Assembly: GCF_000272045.2 (NCBI RefSeq)
Contig: NZ_AJYZ02000042.1
Coordinates: 481,552 to 545,551 of the forward strand
Direction: 5' to 3'
DNA from: Vibrio crassostreae 9ZC13
GTDB lineage: Bacteria > Pseudomonadota > Gammaproteobacteria > Enterobacterales > Vibrionaceae
Length of the DNA stretch: 64,000 bases
The translations under genes and the position numbers were made by a program. Positions 54,558-62,965 of this stretch are shown piece by piece. The notes beneath the pieces were generated by a model. It made no database searches and was not told the DNA's origin. It saw nothing but the letters and a program-made list of their open reading frames with translations. The number at the start of each line of letters is the position of its first letter. Within the stretch, counting starts at the first letter, position 1.

Positions 54558-55688
54558 CTAATGACGTAAATCAGGTGGGATCGGCATATTAGAATCTTGT
54601 AGCTTTGGTCGCTCACCACCTCGTTTTCGGTACTGTTTAAGCTGGAAAACATATGCAAGCACTTGTGCAACTGCTGTAAACAGACCGTCAGGAATTTGTT
54701 GTTCTAGCTCAGTGGTATGATAAAGCGCCCTCGCCAATGGCGGCGCTGGAACGATATAGATGTCATTTTCACGCGCAATCTCTCGGATCTTCATCGCCAT
54801 GTGGTCGACACCTTTAGCAACCACAATTGGTGCTTTGTCTTGATTCTGCTTATAGCGCAGCGCCACTGAAAAGTGTTCCGGGTTGGTCACAATCACATCC
54901 GCTTGAGGGACATCAGCCATCATGCGACGCTGAGCCGCTTCCCTTTGAAGCATACGAATTCGGCCTTTCACTTCCGGCTTACCTTCAGTGTCTTTGAATT
55001 CGTCTTTGACTTCTTGTTTGGTCATCTTCAGCTGATCAGCGTGTTGCCAAATCTGGAATGGGATATCAATCGCCACAACAATCAACAAAGAACAACTGAT
55101 CAACAGAATAAAGTTGAGCAAGATATCCAAGGCATGGAAGATGTTTTGTGGATAGACGTCCATGCTCAGCTGCATTAAATCATGCTGAGAGGCTTGAATC
55201 AGATAAATCGCCATCCCCGATACGAGCGCTACTTTAAGAATAGACTTGAGCAGTTCAACCCAACTTTGCAGGCCAAACATACGCTTGATACCACTGAGTG
55301 GGTTGAGCTTAGACGCCTTTGGCATCGCCGCTTGCATTGAGAAGTTAATCCCACCGACACCCGCAGCGCCGATGACGGCAGCAACAAACAAAGTTATCAG
55401 TATCAAAAACAGCGGGAACAGCAGGTTCACCAGTGCACCACCAGCGATTTCTAGGAGTTTGTTAGTGTCAAAGATCTCGTCGCGACTCAAAGAGAACAGG
55501 CGTTGCATCGCCTCGAACAAAGCCTTCGCCATCGATTCGCCAAACCACATTAAAGCAATCGCACCGACAATTAATACCGATGCTGACGCTAGCTCTTTTG
55601 ACCTTGCAACCTGCCCTTTCTCTTTGGCCTGTTGCAAGCGTTTGGGCGTGGCGTCTTCTGTGCGTTCTTGACCGTCTGACTCTGCCAT
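54558..55688 (-). CDS. flhB: FlhB, export gate and substrate-specificity switch
   Basis: The 376-residue export protein has four membrane segments in the first ~210 residues and a cytoplasmic domain with the autocleavage site Asn269-Pro270-Glu271-His272. The classic motif is NPTH, so the third position is Glu here; cleavage occurs between Asn and Pro, which are kept. After cleavage, export switches from rod/hook to filament substrates together with FliK. It follows fliR by 9 bases. Confidence 0.95.
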   Translation of the reverse strand: MAESDGQERTEDATPKRLQQAKEKGQVARSKELASASVLIVGAIALMWFGESMAKALFEAMQRLFSLSRDEIFDTNKLLEIAGGALVNLLFPLFLILITLFVAAVIGAAGVGGINFSMQAAMPKASKLNPLSGIKRMFGLQSWVELLKSILKVALVSGMAIYLIQASQHDLMQLSMDVYPQNIFHALDILLNFILLISCSLLIVVAIDIPFQIWQHADQLKMTKQEVKDEFKDTEGKPEVKGRIRMLQREAAQRRMMADVPQADVIVTNPEHFSVALRYKQNQDKAPIVVAKGVDHMAMKIREIARENDIYIVPAPPLARALYHTTELEQQIPDGLFTAVAQVLAYVFQLKQYRKRGGERPKLQDSNMPIPPDLRH

Positions 55689-55697
55689 TTCAGTCTC

Positions 55698-56480
55698 CTA
55701 GCAATCTAACCGGATTAGACGACATATCTGTTGTTCGCCCTGCATCCAGAATAGCTCATAGTGACTATACAAGCCGCCAAGGATGTACCAACAAAGTAAC
55801 AGACCCACGAGTAGCGCAAATGCAAAACCCAAAGAAAAGATGTTTAATTGAGGTGCCGCACGCGTCATTACACCAAAAGAAAGGTTAATCGTTAGCAGCG
55901 CGATAATCCCCGATAAGGACATCGCCAGTGCTGTTTTGAACATGATACCGAGCCACAATGCGAGCTCTCGAAAATCCACAGAGGTTAGAGAGCCACTGCC
56001 AATCGGCAAGGTCTTAAAACTAAACACCACCAGCTGCAGCATTTTCAAGTGACCATCGGTCGCCAAAAAAAACATGGTCGCTAGCAGCATGAACAGCTGA
56101 CCAAGTACCGGCGTATTTTGCCCGTTAGCCGGGTCGACCATTGATGCAAAACCCAAGCTCGATTGCATACCGAGGATCTGACCCAGCATAACAAAGGTTT
56201 GAATCATGAACTGGGTAACAAAGCCCATGGCCACGCCAATCACAATTTGCTCGAAGACAGTCAGGAAGCCTTGAAAGGACAGAAGTTCAATCTCTTTGGG
56301 AACGGCCGGAATCGCAGGCATCACCGCAAAAGTGATCGCCAAGCCTAAATACAGACGAATACGCGGCGACACGAAGCGTGCCCCTGTTACCGTCATCACC
56401 ATCAGCATCGCTGAGATGCGAGTGTATGGCCAAAAATAATTGGCTAACCACTCTAGTACAAGGCTCGTTGGGTATTCCAT
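55698..56480 (-). CDS. fliR: FliR, flagellar export membrane protein
   Basis: The 260-residue protein has about six hydrophobic segments and forms the FliPQR export pore. TGARFVSPRIRLYLGLAITFAV near the N-terminus and the central ILGMQSSLGFASMVDPANG motif are typical. It lies 6 bases after fliQ and 9 before flhB. Confidence 0.94.
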   Translation of the reverse strand: MEYPTSLVLEWLANYFWPYTRISAMLMVMTVTGARFVSPRIRLYLGLAITFAVMPAIPAVPKEIELLSFQGFLTVFEQIVIGVAMGFVTQFMIQTFVMLGQILGMQSSLGFASMVDPANGQNTPVLGQLFMLLATMFFLATDGHLKMLQLVVFSFKTLPIGSGSLTSVDFRELALWLGIMFKTALAMSLSGIIALLTINLSFGVMTRAAPQLNIFSLGFAFALLVGLLLCWYILGGLYSHYELFWMQGEQQICRLIRLDC

Positions 56481-56486
56481 ATCGGT

Positions 56487-56756
56487 TTAATACAGAACTT
56501 GCGGCAAGCGTTCGATGAGCTCAAAAAAGAACTCCATCATCATCTGGGTCATCCAGTGTGCGAATAGCATCAACGCCAACAAAGTTACGATCAAACGCGG
56601 CAGGAAACTCAGGGTTTGTTCGTTGATTGAGGTCGCAGCTTGGAAAACAGCCACAACCAAACCGATCAGCAGGCTAGGAATAATGATGGCGCAAACCATG
56701 ATTAATACCATCCAAAGGGCATCTCGGAACAACTCTACGAATATTTCAGGATTCAT
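56487..56756 (-). CDS. fliQ: FliQ, flagellar export membrane protein
   Basis: The 89-residue protein has two membrane helices (about 14-36 and 52-72) separated by a polar loop, QAATSINEQTLSFLPRL, which is the family signature. It forms the FliPQR pore. Gaps to fliP and fliR are 11 and 6 bases. Confidence 0.95.
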   Translation of the reverse strand: MNPEIFVELFRDALWMVLIMVCAIIIPSLLIGLVVAVFQAATSINEQTLSFLPRLIVTLLALMLFAHWMTQMMMEFFFELIERLPQVLY

Positions 56757-56767
56757 TATTCCCCCAG

Positions 56768-57697
56768 CTACAAGGCAAAACTGCCGGCGAGTGTGGAGAG
56801 TATCAAGTTCCAGCCATCAACAAGAACAAACAGCATCAACTTAAACGGCAGCGATACAATCATCGGTGACAACATCATCATACCCATAGCCATCAATACC
56901 GATGCCACCACCAAGTCGATGATTAGGAAAGGCAAGAACAGCATAAATCCGATTTGGAAAGCCGTTTTTAATTCCGATGTGATAAATGCTGGAATCAGAA
57001 CCGCCATCGAAACATCTTCAGGGTTAGTCACTTCCGCGCCAGAAATCTCAACAAAGGTTTCAAGATCTTTGATTCGAGTCTGCTTGAGCATGAAGGATTT
57101 AATCGGTTTTTGGGCAACATCAAATGCCTGTCGTGCCGATATCTGTTCATTAAGATAAGGCTGAACTGCTTGTTCGTTAACTTGATTAATCACTGGCGAC
57201 ATGATGAAGAAGGTCAAGAATATCGCGATACCAATAATGACTTGGTTAGACGGTGTTTGTTGTAGACCCATCGCCTGACGCAAGATAGACATCACAACCA
57301 CAATACGAGTGAACGATGTCATCAAAATCACCATCGCCGGCAAGAAGCCAAGCATGGTCATTAACGCGAGAATTTGCAGGTTAATCGAGTAGTCTTCACC
57401 GCCATTGGCATTGGTTGTCATGGTAAAGGCAGGTATGCCGCCACCATTGCCAGTCAAGCTGCCCGTGGTCATGGTTGTCGATTTGGCTTGGTCTTGTTCC
57501 ATCGTGCTGATAGTGACCGATTCCGAGCCAGCGGTATTCGCAGGAATGACGGTGCCGTCTTCAGCTTGTGCAAATACCGACACACTGAATACGATTGAGC
57601 ATAGGAGAATAAGCTGAACCAACCACACTTTCACCGCTCGGAAAGCTCCGGCTTGGTGAAAGTAAGAGGAGTTCAAAAGTCCGTTACTTGTTTGCAT
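56768..57697 (-). CDS. fliP: FliP, flagellar export membrane protein
   Basis: The 309-residue pore subunit has a cleavable signal-like segment (about 24-45) and a Thr/Gly-rich stretch, so its N-terminus is longer than in E. coli FliP (about 245 residues). The conserved core follows: LPAMVILMTSFTRIVVVMSILRQAMG, then MSPVINQV and GWNLILSTLAGSF at the C-terminus. The ATG at 57697 overlaps the fliO end by 14 bases; a later start would remove part of the N-tail but no core sequence. Confidence 0.93.
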   Translation of the reverse strand: MQTSNGLLNSSYFHQAGAFRAVKVWLVQLILLCSIVFSVSVFAQAEDGTVIPANTAGSESVTISTMEQDQAKSTTMTTGSLTGNGGGIPAFTMTTNANGGEDYSINLQILALMTMLGFLPAMVILMTSFTRIVVVMSILRQAMGLQQTPSNQVIIGIAIFLTFFIMSPVINQVNEQAVQPYLNEQISARQAFDVAQKPIKSFMLKQTRIKDLETFVEISGAEVTNPEDVSMAVLIPAFITSELKTAFQIGFMLFLPFLIIDLVVASVLMAMGMMMLSPMIVSLPFKLMLFVLVDGWNLILSTLAGSFAL

Positions 57698-58124
57698 CTT
57701 TTTTTATTAGCTGGGAAAGCTGACTTGAAAATGTACTTTTTTCCAGCATCTCCTGAGTAAGAGGTTTATCGAGCTTAGAGATCAGCTGAATCGATTGTGT
57801 GGTAATCCCTACCAAGAACTGTTCATCACCCGCTTGCACAATAGCGATACGCTCTTTAGTACCAACAGGGATTTGCCTAACAATCGCCAAACCTTGTTGA
57901 TTCGACATCGCAGGTACTTGCATTCGCTTGAGTAGCCAAGCAATAAATAAAATGAAGGCTATAACGAAAATTAGCGACCCAAAGGTGGTCGCTAAATCGA
58001 GAGAAGGCGGTGTTGCTGCAAAGGCAATGGAAGGAGCCGTTAATAGCCCTACTCCCAAGATTCCTCGTAACAAACCTGTCATTCCGAGAAAAGAGCCCGC
58101 AAGTCTTTGAGACAAAAAGCTCAT
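57684..58124 (-). CDS. fliO: FliO, export gate assembly protein
   Basis: The 146-residue protein assists FliP ring assembly. It has an N-terminal signal-like hydrophobic segment, a second membrane helix (TFGSLIFVIAFILFIAWLL, about 47-65) and a cytoplasmic domain (QGLAIVRQIPVGTKERIAIVQAGDEQFLVGIT) typical of FliO. It overlaps fliN by one base and fliP by 14. Confidence 0.92.
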   Translation of the reverse strand: MSFLSQRLAGSFLGMTGLLRGILGVGLLTAPSIAFAATPPSLDLATTFGSLIFVIAFILFIAWLLKRMQVPAMSNQQGLAIVRQIPVGTKERIAIVQAGDEQFLVGITTQSIQLISKLDKPLTQEMLEKSTFSSQLSQLIKKDANK

Positions 58125-58540
58125 TAACGCAGCTTCTTAATTCGTTCTGTTTGGCTAATAACGTCAGTCAAACGAATACCAAACTTGTCGTTCACCACAA
58201 CCACTTCACCATGAGCAATCAAGGTACCGTTTACCATCACATCCAGTGACTCACCAGCAATTCTATCTAGCTCAACAACCGAACCTTGGTTCAACTGAAG
58301 TAAATTACGGATACTGATCTGAGAGCGACCAACTTCCATCGAAATAGTCACTGGAATATCCATAATGGTATCCAGCTTACGACGCTCATCTTCAGAAATC
58401 GGAGATGATGAATCGGTTAGCTCATCAAGTGGTGCCGCAAGCACATCATCAACATCAATTGACGGCGCTGAAGGATCTTCACCAAGTGCTGCAGCCCATT
58501 CGTCTGCTAGCTTTTGATCTTCACTAGGTTCCATTACCAA
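58124..58540 (-). CDS. fliN: FliN, flagellar switch protein
   Basis: The 138-residue C-ring component has an acidic N-terminal half and the SpoA domain (about 60-135): ITISMEVGRSQISIRNLLQLNQGSVVELD, then GEVVVVNDKFGIRLTDV. It works with FliM and FliG to set torque direction. It lies 23 bases after fliM. Confidence 0.96.
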   Translation of the reverse strand: MVMEPSEDQKLADEWAAALGEDPSAPSIDVDDVLAAPLDELTDSSSPISEDERRKLDTIMDIPVTISMEVGRSQISIRNLLQLNQGSVVELDRIAGESLDVMVNGTLIAHGEVVVVNDKFGIRLTDVISQTERIKKLR

Positions 58541-58563
58541 TTCCTATACTTTTATCTATTTTA

Positions 58564-59610
58564 CTATTCGTCGTCATCATCACTGTTTTCGAGCTCAGAC
58601 AATAAGTCTTTACCTAGAAAAGCGAGATCAGTTTTAACCACATGTGGTCTTTGAATTTTTTCCGAAATCTGTACTGCAAGCTTCTCACCAGAACGGCCCA
58701 TTTTCACACGATAAGTCGGCAGTTCTTCGACAAACATGGTTGCGTGCTCAGGCATGTTCATTGGGATAACATCACCAGGGCGCAGCTCCATCAGATCACG
58801 AAGGGAAATATCTTGCTCTAGCAAATTCACGCGGAAATTGACGGGCACATCCATGATCTCATCACGCAGTGCGGTACTCCAACGAACATCGGTTTCCATC
58901 TTGTCTGATTGAACACCCGCATCAAGCAGTTCACGGATCGGCTCAACCATGGAGTAAGGCATGACAACGTGGAAGTCACCACCACCGCCATCCACTTCAA
59001 TGTGGAACGAACTCACAACAATCACTTCGGTTGGGCTCACAATGTTCGCCATACTTGGGTTCACTTCGGAATCCAAGTATTCAAACTCAACCCCCATCAC
59101 TGGCGACCAAGCTTCTTTGTAATCTTCAAAAACAATTTTCAGCAGTAACTGAATGATTCGTCTTTCAGTAGGCGTGAATTCACGACCTTCAATCTTGGCG
59201 TGGAAACGACCATCACCGCCAAAAAAGTTCTCTACGAGAATGAAAACCAGACGAGCTTCCATGGTGATGAGTGCCGTACCTTTCAATGGACGGAAACGAA
59301 CCATGTTTAAACTGGTGGGTACATACAATGTGTTTTGGTACTCACCAAACTTCATCATCTGTACGCCGTTGATCGACACTTCAGCCGTTTTACGTAACAT
59401 ATTAAACAAGCTGATACGCATATGGCGTGCGAAGCGCTCGTTAATAAGTTCAAGGGTCGGCATTCGACCACGGACGATTCGATCTTGAGATGAGAAGTCG
59501 AAATTGACTGCATTGTCATTTTCGGTTTCTAAGACATCTTCAACTTCTTCAACATCATCAACGCCATGTAACAGCGCATCAATTTCGTCTTGGCTTAATA
59601 AATCGGTCAC
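58564..59610 (-). CDS. fliM: FliM, flagellar switch protein
   Basis: The 348-residue C-ring protein has the N-terminal CheY-P-binding peptide (LLSQDEIDALLHG, residues 4-16). A central CheC-like domain follows (FGGDGRFHAKIEGREFTPTERR), then a C-terminal SpoA domain (VNLLEQDISLRDLMELRPGDVIPM). Acidic residues end the protein. It follows fliL by 7 bases. Confidence 0.96.
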   Translation of the reverse strand: MTDLLSQDEIDALLHGVDDVEEVEDVLETENDNAVNFDFSSQDRIVRGRMPTLELINERFARHMRISLFNMLRKTAEVSINGVQMMKFGEYQNTLYVPTSLNMVRFRPLKGTALITMEARLVFILVENFFGGDGRFHAKIEGREFTPTERRIIQLLLKIVFEDYKEAWSPVMGVEFEYLDSEVNPSMANIVSPTEVIVVSSFHIEVDGGGGDFHVVMPYSMVEPIRELLDAGVQSDKMETDVRWSTALRDEIMDVPVNFRVNLLEQDISLRDLMELRPGDVIPMNMPEHATMFVEELPTYRVKMGRSGEKLAVQISEKIQRPHVVKTDLAFLGKDLLSELENSDDDDE

Positions 59611-59617
59611 AAATTAC

Positions 59618-60106
59618 CTATTGAATTACGAAGTCAGTGAATAACACTTTTTCAATCACAGGCTGGCCAACAGCTTGAGCCAGGCTTGCTTTAATATCTT
59701 CTGTTGCCTTATTACGCAGTTCCACGCGGCCTGTTGGTGAGCGCAATTGATCAACCGTTGCCGAAGCGAACGTGGCCAGTAGCGTACTTTCTACAAGTGG
59801 AGAGTGGTAACGAGCCAGGTCTTCATTCTTACTGCCACGTACCATGAGCTGTGCTTTTATCTGAACTAGGCGATCTTTTTTGTCACCTGTCACATTAAAC
59901 AAGAAGGGCTGAGGAATATTAACATACATAACCGGCTCTGCAGCGACCACAGCCGTTGCTGGCTGAGACTGAGATTCAGAGGCGCTATCGTCAGAACCTA
60001 AGAAAAAGTACAGCGCACCACCTATACCAAGCAGTAACACAACTACGGCAATAATAATTATAAGGAGCTTGCTCTTCCCTTTAGGTGCATCTTGTTCTGC
60101 GGCCAT
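59618..60106 (-). CDS. fliL: FliL, basal body-associated protein
   Basis: The 162-residue single-pass inner-membrane protein supports stator function. It has a basic cytosolic N-terminus (KGKSKLL), a membrane helix at about 13-33 and a periplasmic domain with YVNIPQPFLFNVTGDKKDRLVQIKAQLMVRG. It ends in VLFTDFVIQ, as FliL proteins do. A 90-base gap separates it from fliK. Confidence 0.95.
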   Translation of the reverse strand: MAAEQDAPKGKSKLLIIIIAVVVLLLGIGGALYFFLGSDDSASESQSQPATAVVAAEPVMYVNIPQPFLFNVTGDKKDRLVQIKAQLMVRGSKNEDLARYHSPLVESTLLATFASATVDQLRSPTGRVELRNKATEDIKASLAQAVGQPVIEKVLFTDFVIQ

Positions 60107-60196
60107 ATCTTACTCTAACTTCCTGTTCTTGCGATTAACTGATGGTTCTTTTTATTAACTGGTTTTTTCTATTAACCAAGCGTTCTTAGCCTGATA

Positions 60197-62326
60197 TTAG
60201 GCATAATAACTAATTCCATCACGCTTTGATGCGACATTCAATTCAAGATTGCTGCCACTATCAAGGTTTTCATCACCTTGCGTATCATTTGTGCGGTTAG
60301 CGCCGGATTGTTGCTCACCATTGTTGTATCTATCTTGTCCCTGACCGGAGTTCTGTTGTTGAACAGACGAATCGGCAAGCTGCAGACCTTGCTGAGCAAG
60401 CATCTCTCTCAAGCGAGGTAAGGTTTGTTCAATCACATCTCTCGCTTGCTGATTACTCACCGTAAAGTGCACGTTTGCCACGTCATTATTCATGGTCATG
60501 CGGATTTTCATTTGGCCCAATTCTGGTGGGTCGAGACGAATGTCCAAGTTCTTAAGGTTCTTAGACATCATCATTTGTACTTTTTCAGCCACTTGCTCAT
60601 TGGCTAGCTCTTTGGTGAGCTGTAAGGGCGCTTGTTGAGCAGCTTGAATTTCAGCTCGCGTAGGTGCTGAACCCACCGTTGCCGTACCTTGTGCACCAGC
60701 CGCAGAAGCGATCTGCTGAGCAAAGGTCGAATCTTTAGAATCTTCTTTAGCACCCGCTTTACCCAAACCAGACAGTGCTGCTGCACCGGCGCCCGCTTTA
60801 AGAAGCGTATCAGTCGAGCCTGCTTTTGTGGCAGCTGGCGTTGCATTCATCGCCATTCCTTGCGCGGTTAAAGCTGGATCCAACGTTGCTTGCTGCTGAG
60901 GTGAAGCCACATTAGCTTGTTGAGCTGCGGCCTGTTGGGCTGCATGTGCATTATTGGCGTGCAGCATTGCCGCCTTGTCCGTAAGAGCATTGTTTGCTGA
61001 TTGAGAAGCGGCCTGCGCTGACACTTGTTGTGTAGCCGTCGCTACAGCTGCTGTTGATGCTGCCGAAGCTAAGGCTTTAGTTTCGCTTGAATCCGTATTA
61101 TCCCAATCGATAGCAGTGGGTTCACCAGACGCACTGTTCGCAGCCGGAGCTTGACTTAGCAAAGCTGTTACTTGTTGTTGAACGTTAGCGAGCTGTTGAT
61201 TCAACAGGTCTAGGTTAGAGGTCGCTTTAGCCAAAGCGGCTTGCTCATCAACCGTCAACTTAGCGCCACTTTGTTGCTTATCAAGCAAGCTATCGACAAC
61301 AGACTGCTCTGATTCGATTTGTCCATTCAATTGGTTTAGCGCTTTGGTATGGGCATCTACTTGCTTTGCCAGTTCAATATCCACGGCTGACAATGCTTGG
61401 CTCTGCTCGGCAGCAACCGCACTAGCTGCATTCTTTTGGCTCAGCTCTCGGCTCATACTGGCTTCAATTTGTTCTGGAGTGACGCCTTTATCCATCAACT
61501 GTCGAATTTCAGTATCAGTTAGCTGAGAAACACCCTTACCTCCGGTAAGTACAGCGATTTCAGAATCGACTTCAAGGCTCTTCTCTTGATTTGCAGCCTT
61601 AGCTTGTTGTGTCGCCTTATCGGTAACGGAAGCTCCTGCATCAGAAGCACCGGTGATATTACCTTGGGCTTGATCTACCTGACCTTGCTGAGGCAAGCCT
61701 TTGCCGTTTGGCGCTTGATTTAGAGTTTTGTTTGCCTCATCCAATTGACCAAGCAATTTATTGCCTTCGCTCATCGCTGCATTGGCTTGCGATGCCTGCG
61801 TAGCACCATCTACCGCTGATGGACCCTGAGTTTGGGATTGAGCAATATGTTCTTTAGATTCGTTAGTCGTATCCTGCGCATCTTTACCATCTGCCTTATC
61901 TGCAACAGTCTTATCAGCGACAGTGCTATCAGTGCCCGAATTGGCTTTGAGCTGAGCCTCAGATCCAGACGCAGCCTCTGCTGATGTTTTATCAGCAGCT
62001 TTCTCGCCTTCTACTTCTGAAGCTGCTTGCTTGCTTTGCGCTTCGCTCACTTCGTCAGTAGCCTTTGATTCAGCGGAATCACCTTTGTTCGCTTCGGCTG
62101 ACGCTTCACCTTCGGTAGATGTCTGTTTAGTATCAGGTTTCGCAGTGCTTTCTGTGTCTTTTGCTGCGACTTTACTGTCACTTTCTTCAAAGCCGAGCGC
62201 TTCTTTAAAGGACTCAAAGAAACCTTTAGAGTCGCCGGTTTCTTCTACCTTGGAAGAGGCAGAACCGGTGTCCAACAACGATGACATTTTGTTGGTCGCT
62301 GAATTTGAGGAAAGACTAACATTCAT
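60197..62326 (-). CDS. fliK: FliK, hook-length ruler
   Basis: The 709-residue hook-length control protein is long for the family (about 400 in E. coli). About 560 residues are low-complexity, rich in Ala, Gln, Ser, Lys and Asp, fitting the extended ruler role. The conserved C-terminal domain (about 570-670) carries NLKNLDIRLDPPELGQMKIRM, which contacts FlhB to switch substrate specificity. A sigma-54-type promoter lies upstream (62438-62452), so fliK probably heads the fliKLMNOPQR-flhB transcript. Confidence 0.94.
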   Translation of the reverse strand: MNVSLSSNSATNKMSSLLDTGSASSKVEETGDSKGFFESFKEALGFEESDSKVAAKDTESTAKPDTKQTSTEGEASAEANKGDSAESKATDEVSEAQSKQAASEVEGEKAADKTSAEAASGSEAQLKANSGTDSTVADKTVADKADGKDAQDTTNESKEHIAQSQTQGPSAVDGATQASQANAAMSEGNKLLGQLDEANKTLNQAPNGKGLPQQGQVDQAQGNITGASDAGASVTDKATQQAKAANQEKSLEVDSEIAVLTGGKGVSQLTDTEIRQLMDKGVTPEQIEASMSRELSQKNAASAVAAEQSQALSAVDIELAKQVDAHTKALNQLNGQIESEQSVVDSLLDKQQSGAKLTVDEQAALAKATSNLDLLNQQLANVQQQVTALLSQAPAANSASGEPTAIDWDNTDSSETKALASAASTAAVATATQQVSAQAASQSANNALTDKAAMLHANNAHAAQQAAAQQANVASPQQQATLDPALTAQGMAMNATPAATKAGSTDTLLKAGAGAAALSGLGKAGAKEDSKDSTFAQQIASAAGAQGTATVGSAPTRAEIQAAQQAPLQLTKELANEQVAEKVQMMMSKNLKNLDIRLDPPELGQMKIRMTMNNDVANVHFTVSNQQARDVIEQTLPRLREMLAQQGLQLADSSVQQQNSGQGQDRYNNGEQQSGANRTNDTQGDENLDSGSNLELNVASKRDGISYYA

Positions 62327-62437
62327 ATATACAAGCTCTATCTACTAGCTTTGCTGCCATGAATCAGGCAACAAAAAGAAAGTCGGATGCTTTTCATGCC
62401 TTTGGTGGGCATAACGCGCAATTTTATATAAAACGGA

Positions 62438-62452
62438 GCAAGAAACATGCCT
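62438..62452 (-). promoter_or_regulatory. sigma-54 promoter ahead of fliK
   Basis: On the minus strand AGGCAT-GTTTC-TTGC matches TGGCAC-N5-TTGC at 8 of 10 fixed positions, with the invariant GG and GC ten bases apart. It lies in the 182-base gap between fliJ and fliK. Confidence 0.65.
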
Positions 62453-62508
62453 ATAAGTTCGGTTTTCACAATATAGAGAACAGCACTGACGTCATTCGTG
62501 GCTTAGGA

Positions 62509-62946
62509 TCACATCTTCTTTCGGCTGTATAACAGAGTCGAAAACTCATCCATTTGCTTTTGTTCTCTTCGATCTTGCAGCTTTGCTTTCTCTTTCTGCT
62601 TTTTCTCCATCAACCACTCGTAGGATTTACGTTTTTTGCGTAACTCCATCCAGTAGCTTTGGCAGTTGTCGACTTGATTTTTAAAGTGGTGCTCGGCTTC
62701 TCTCTGTTTGGATAATGTTTCATCCAACTGAGTTAAGAAGCGGTTCAAGTGACCATATTGGCTCGCCGTTAAGCCTGCCTTGCCGCGGTCAACGAGCTGC
62801 TGACAGTAATCCAGTCGATACTTTTCAATCTGCGCAACCTGCTCATAGTAGCCTTGCAGCTCAGAGTTCGCTTTGTTGAGCGCAAGTACCGCTTGGTTCT
62901 CTTGATCTTTGGCTTGATCGAGCAAAAATTCTAATGCGTTATCCAT
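62509..62946 (-). CDS. fliJ: FliJ, export chaperone-escort protein
   Basis: The 145-residue protein is almost entirely coiled coil (for example NQAVLALNKANSELQGYYEQVAQIEKYR and SYEWLMEKKQKEKAKLQDRREQ) and fits into the centre of the FliI hexamer. A short unstructured end follows. It lies 19 bases after fliI. Confidence 0.95.
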   Translation of the reverse strand: MDNALEFLLDQAKDQENQAVLALNKANSELQGYYEQVAQIEKYRLDYCQQLVDRGKAGLTASQYGHLNRFLTQLDETLSKQREAEHHFKNQVDNCQSYWMELRKKRKSYEWLMEKKQKEKAKLQDRREQKQMDEFSTLLYSRKKM

Positions 62947-62965
62947 GACTAACCTTATTCACCCG

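Noticed and set aside
60604..60846. Frames within fliK in other phases
   Set aside because: They are by-products of the repetitive Ala/Gln codon usage of fliK.
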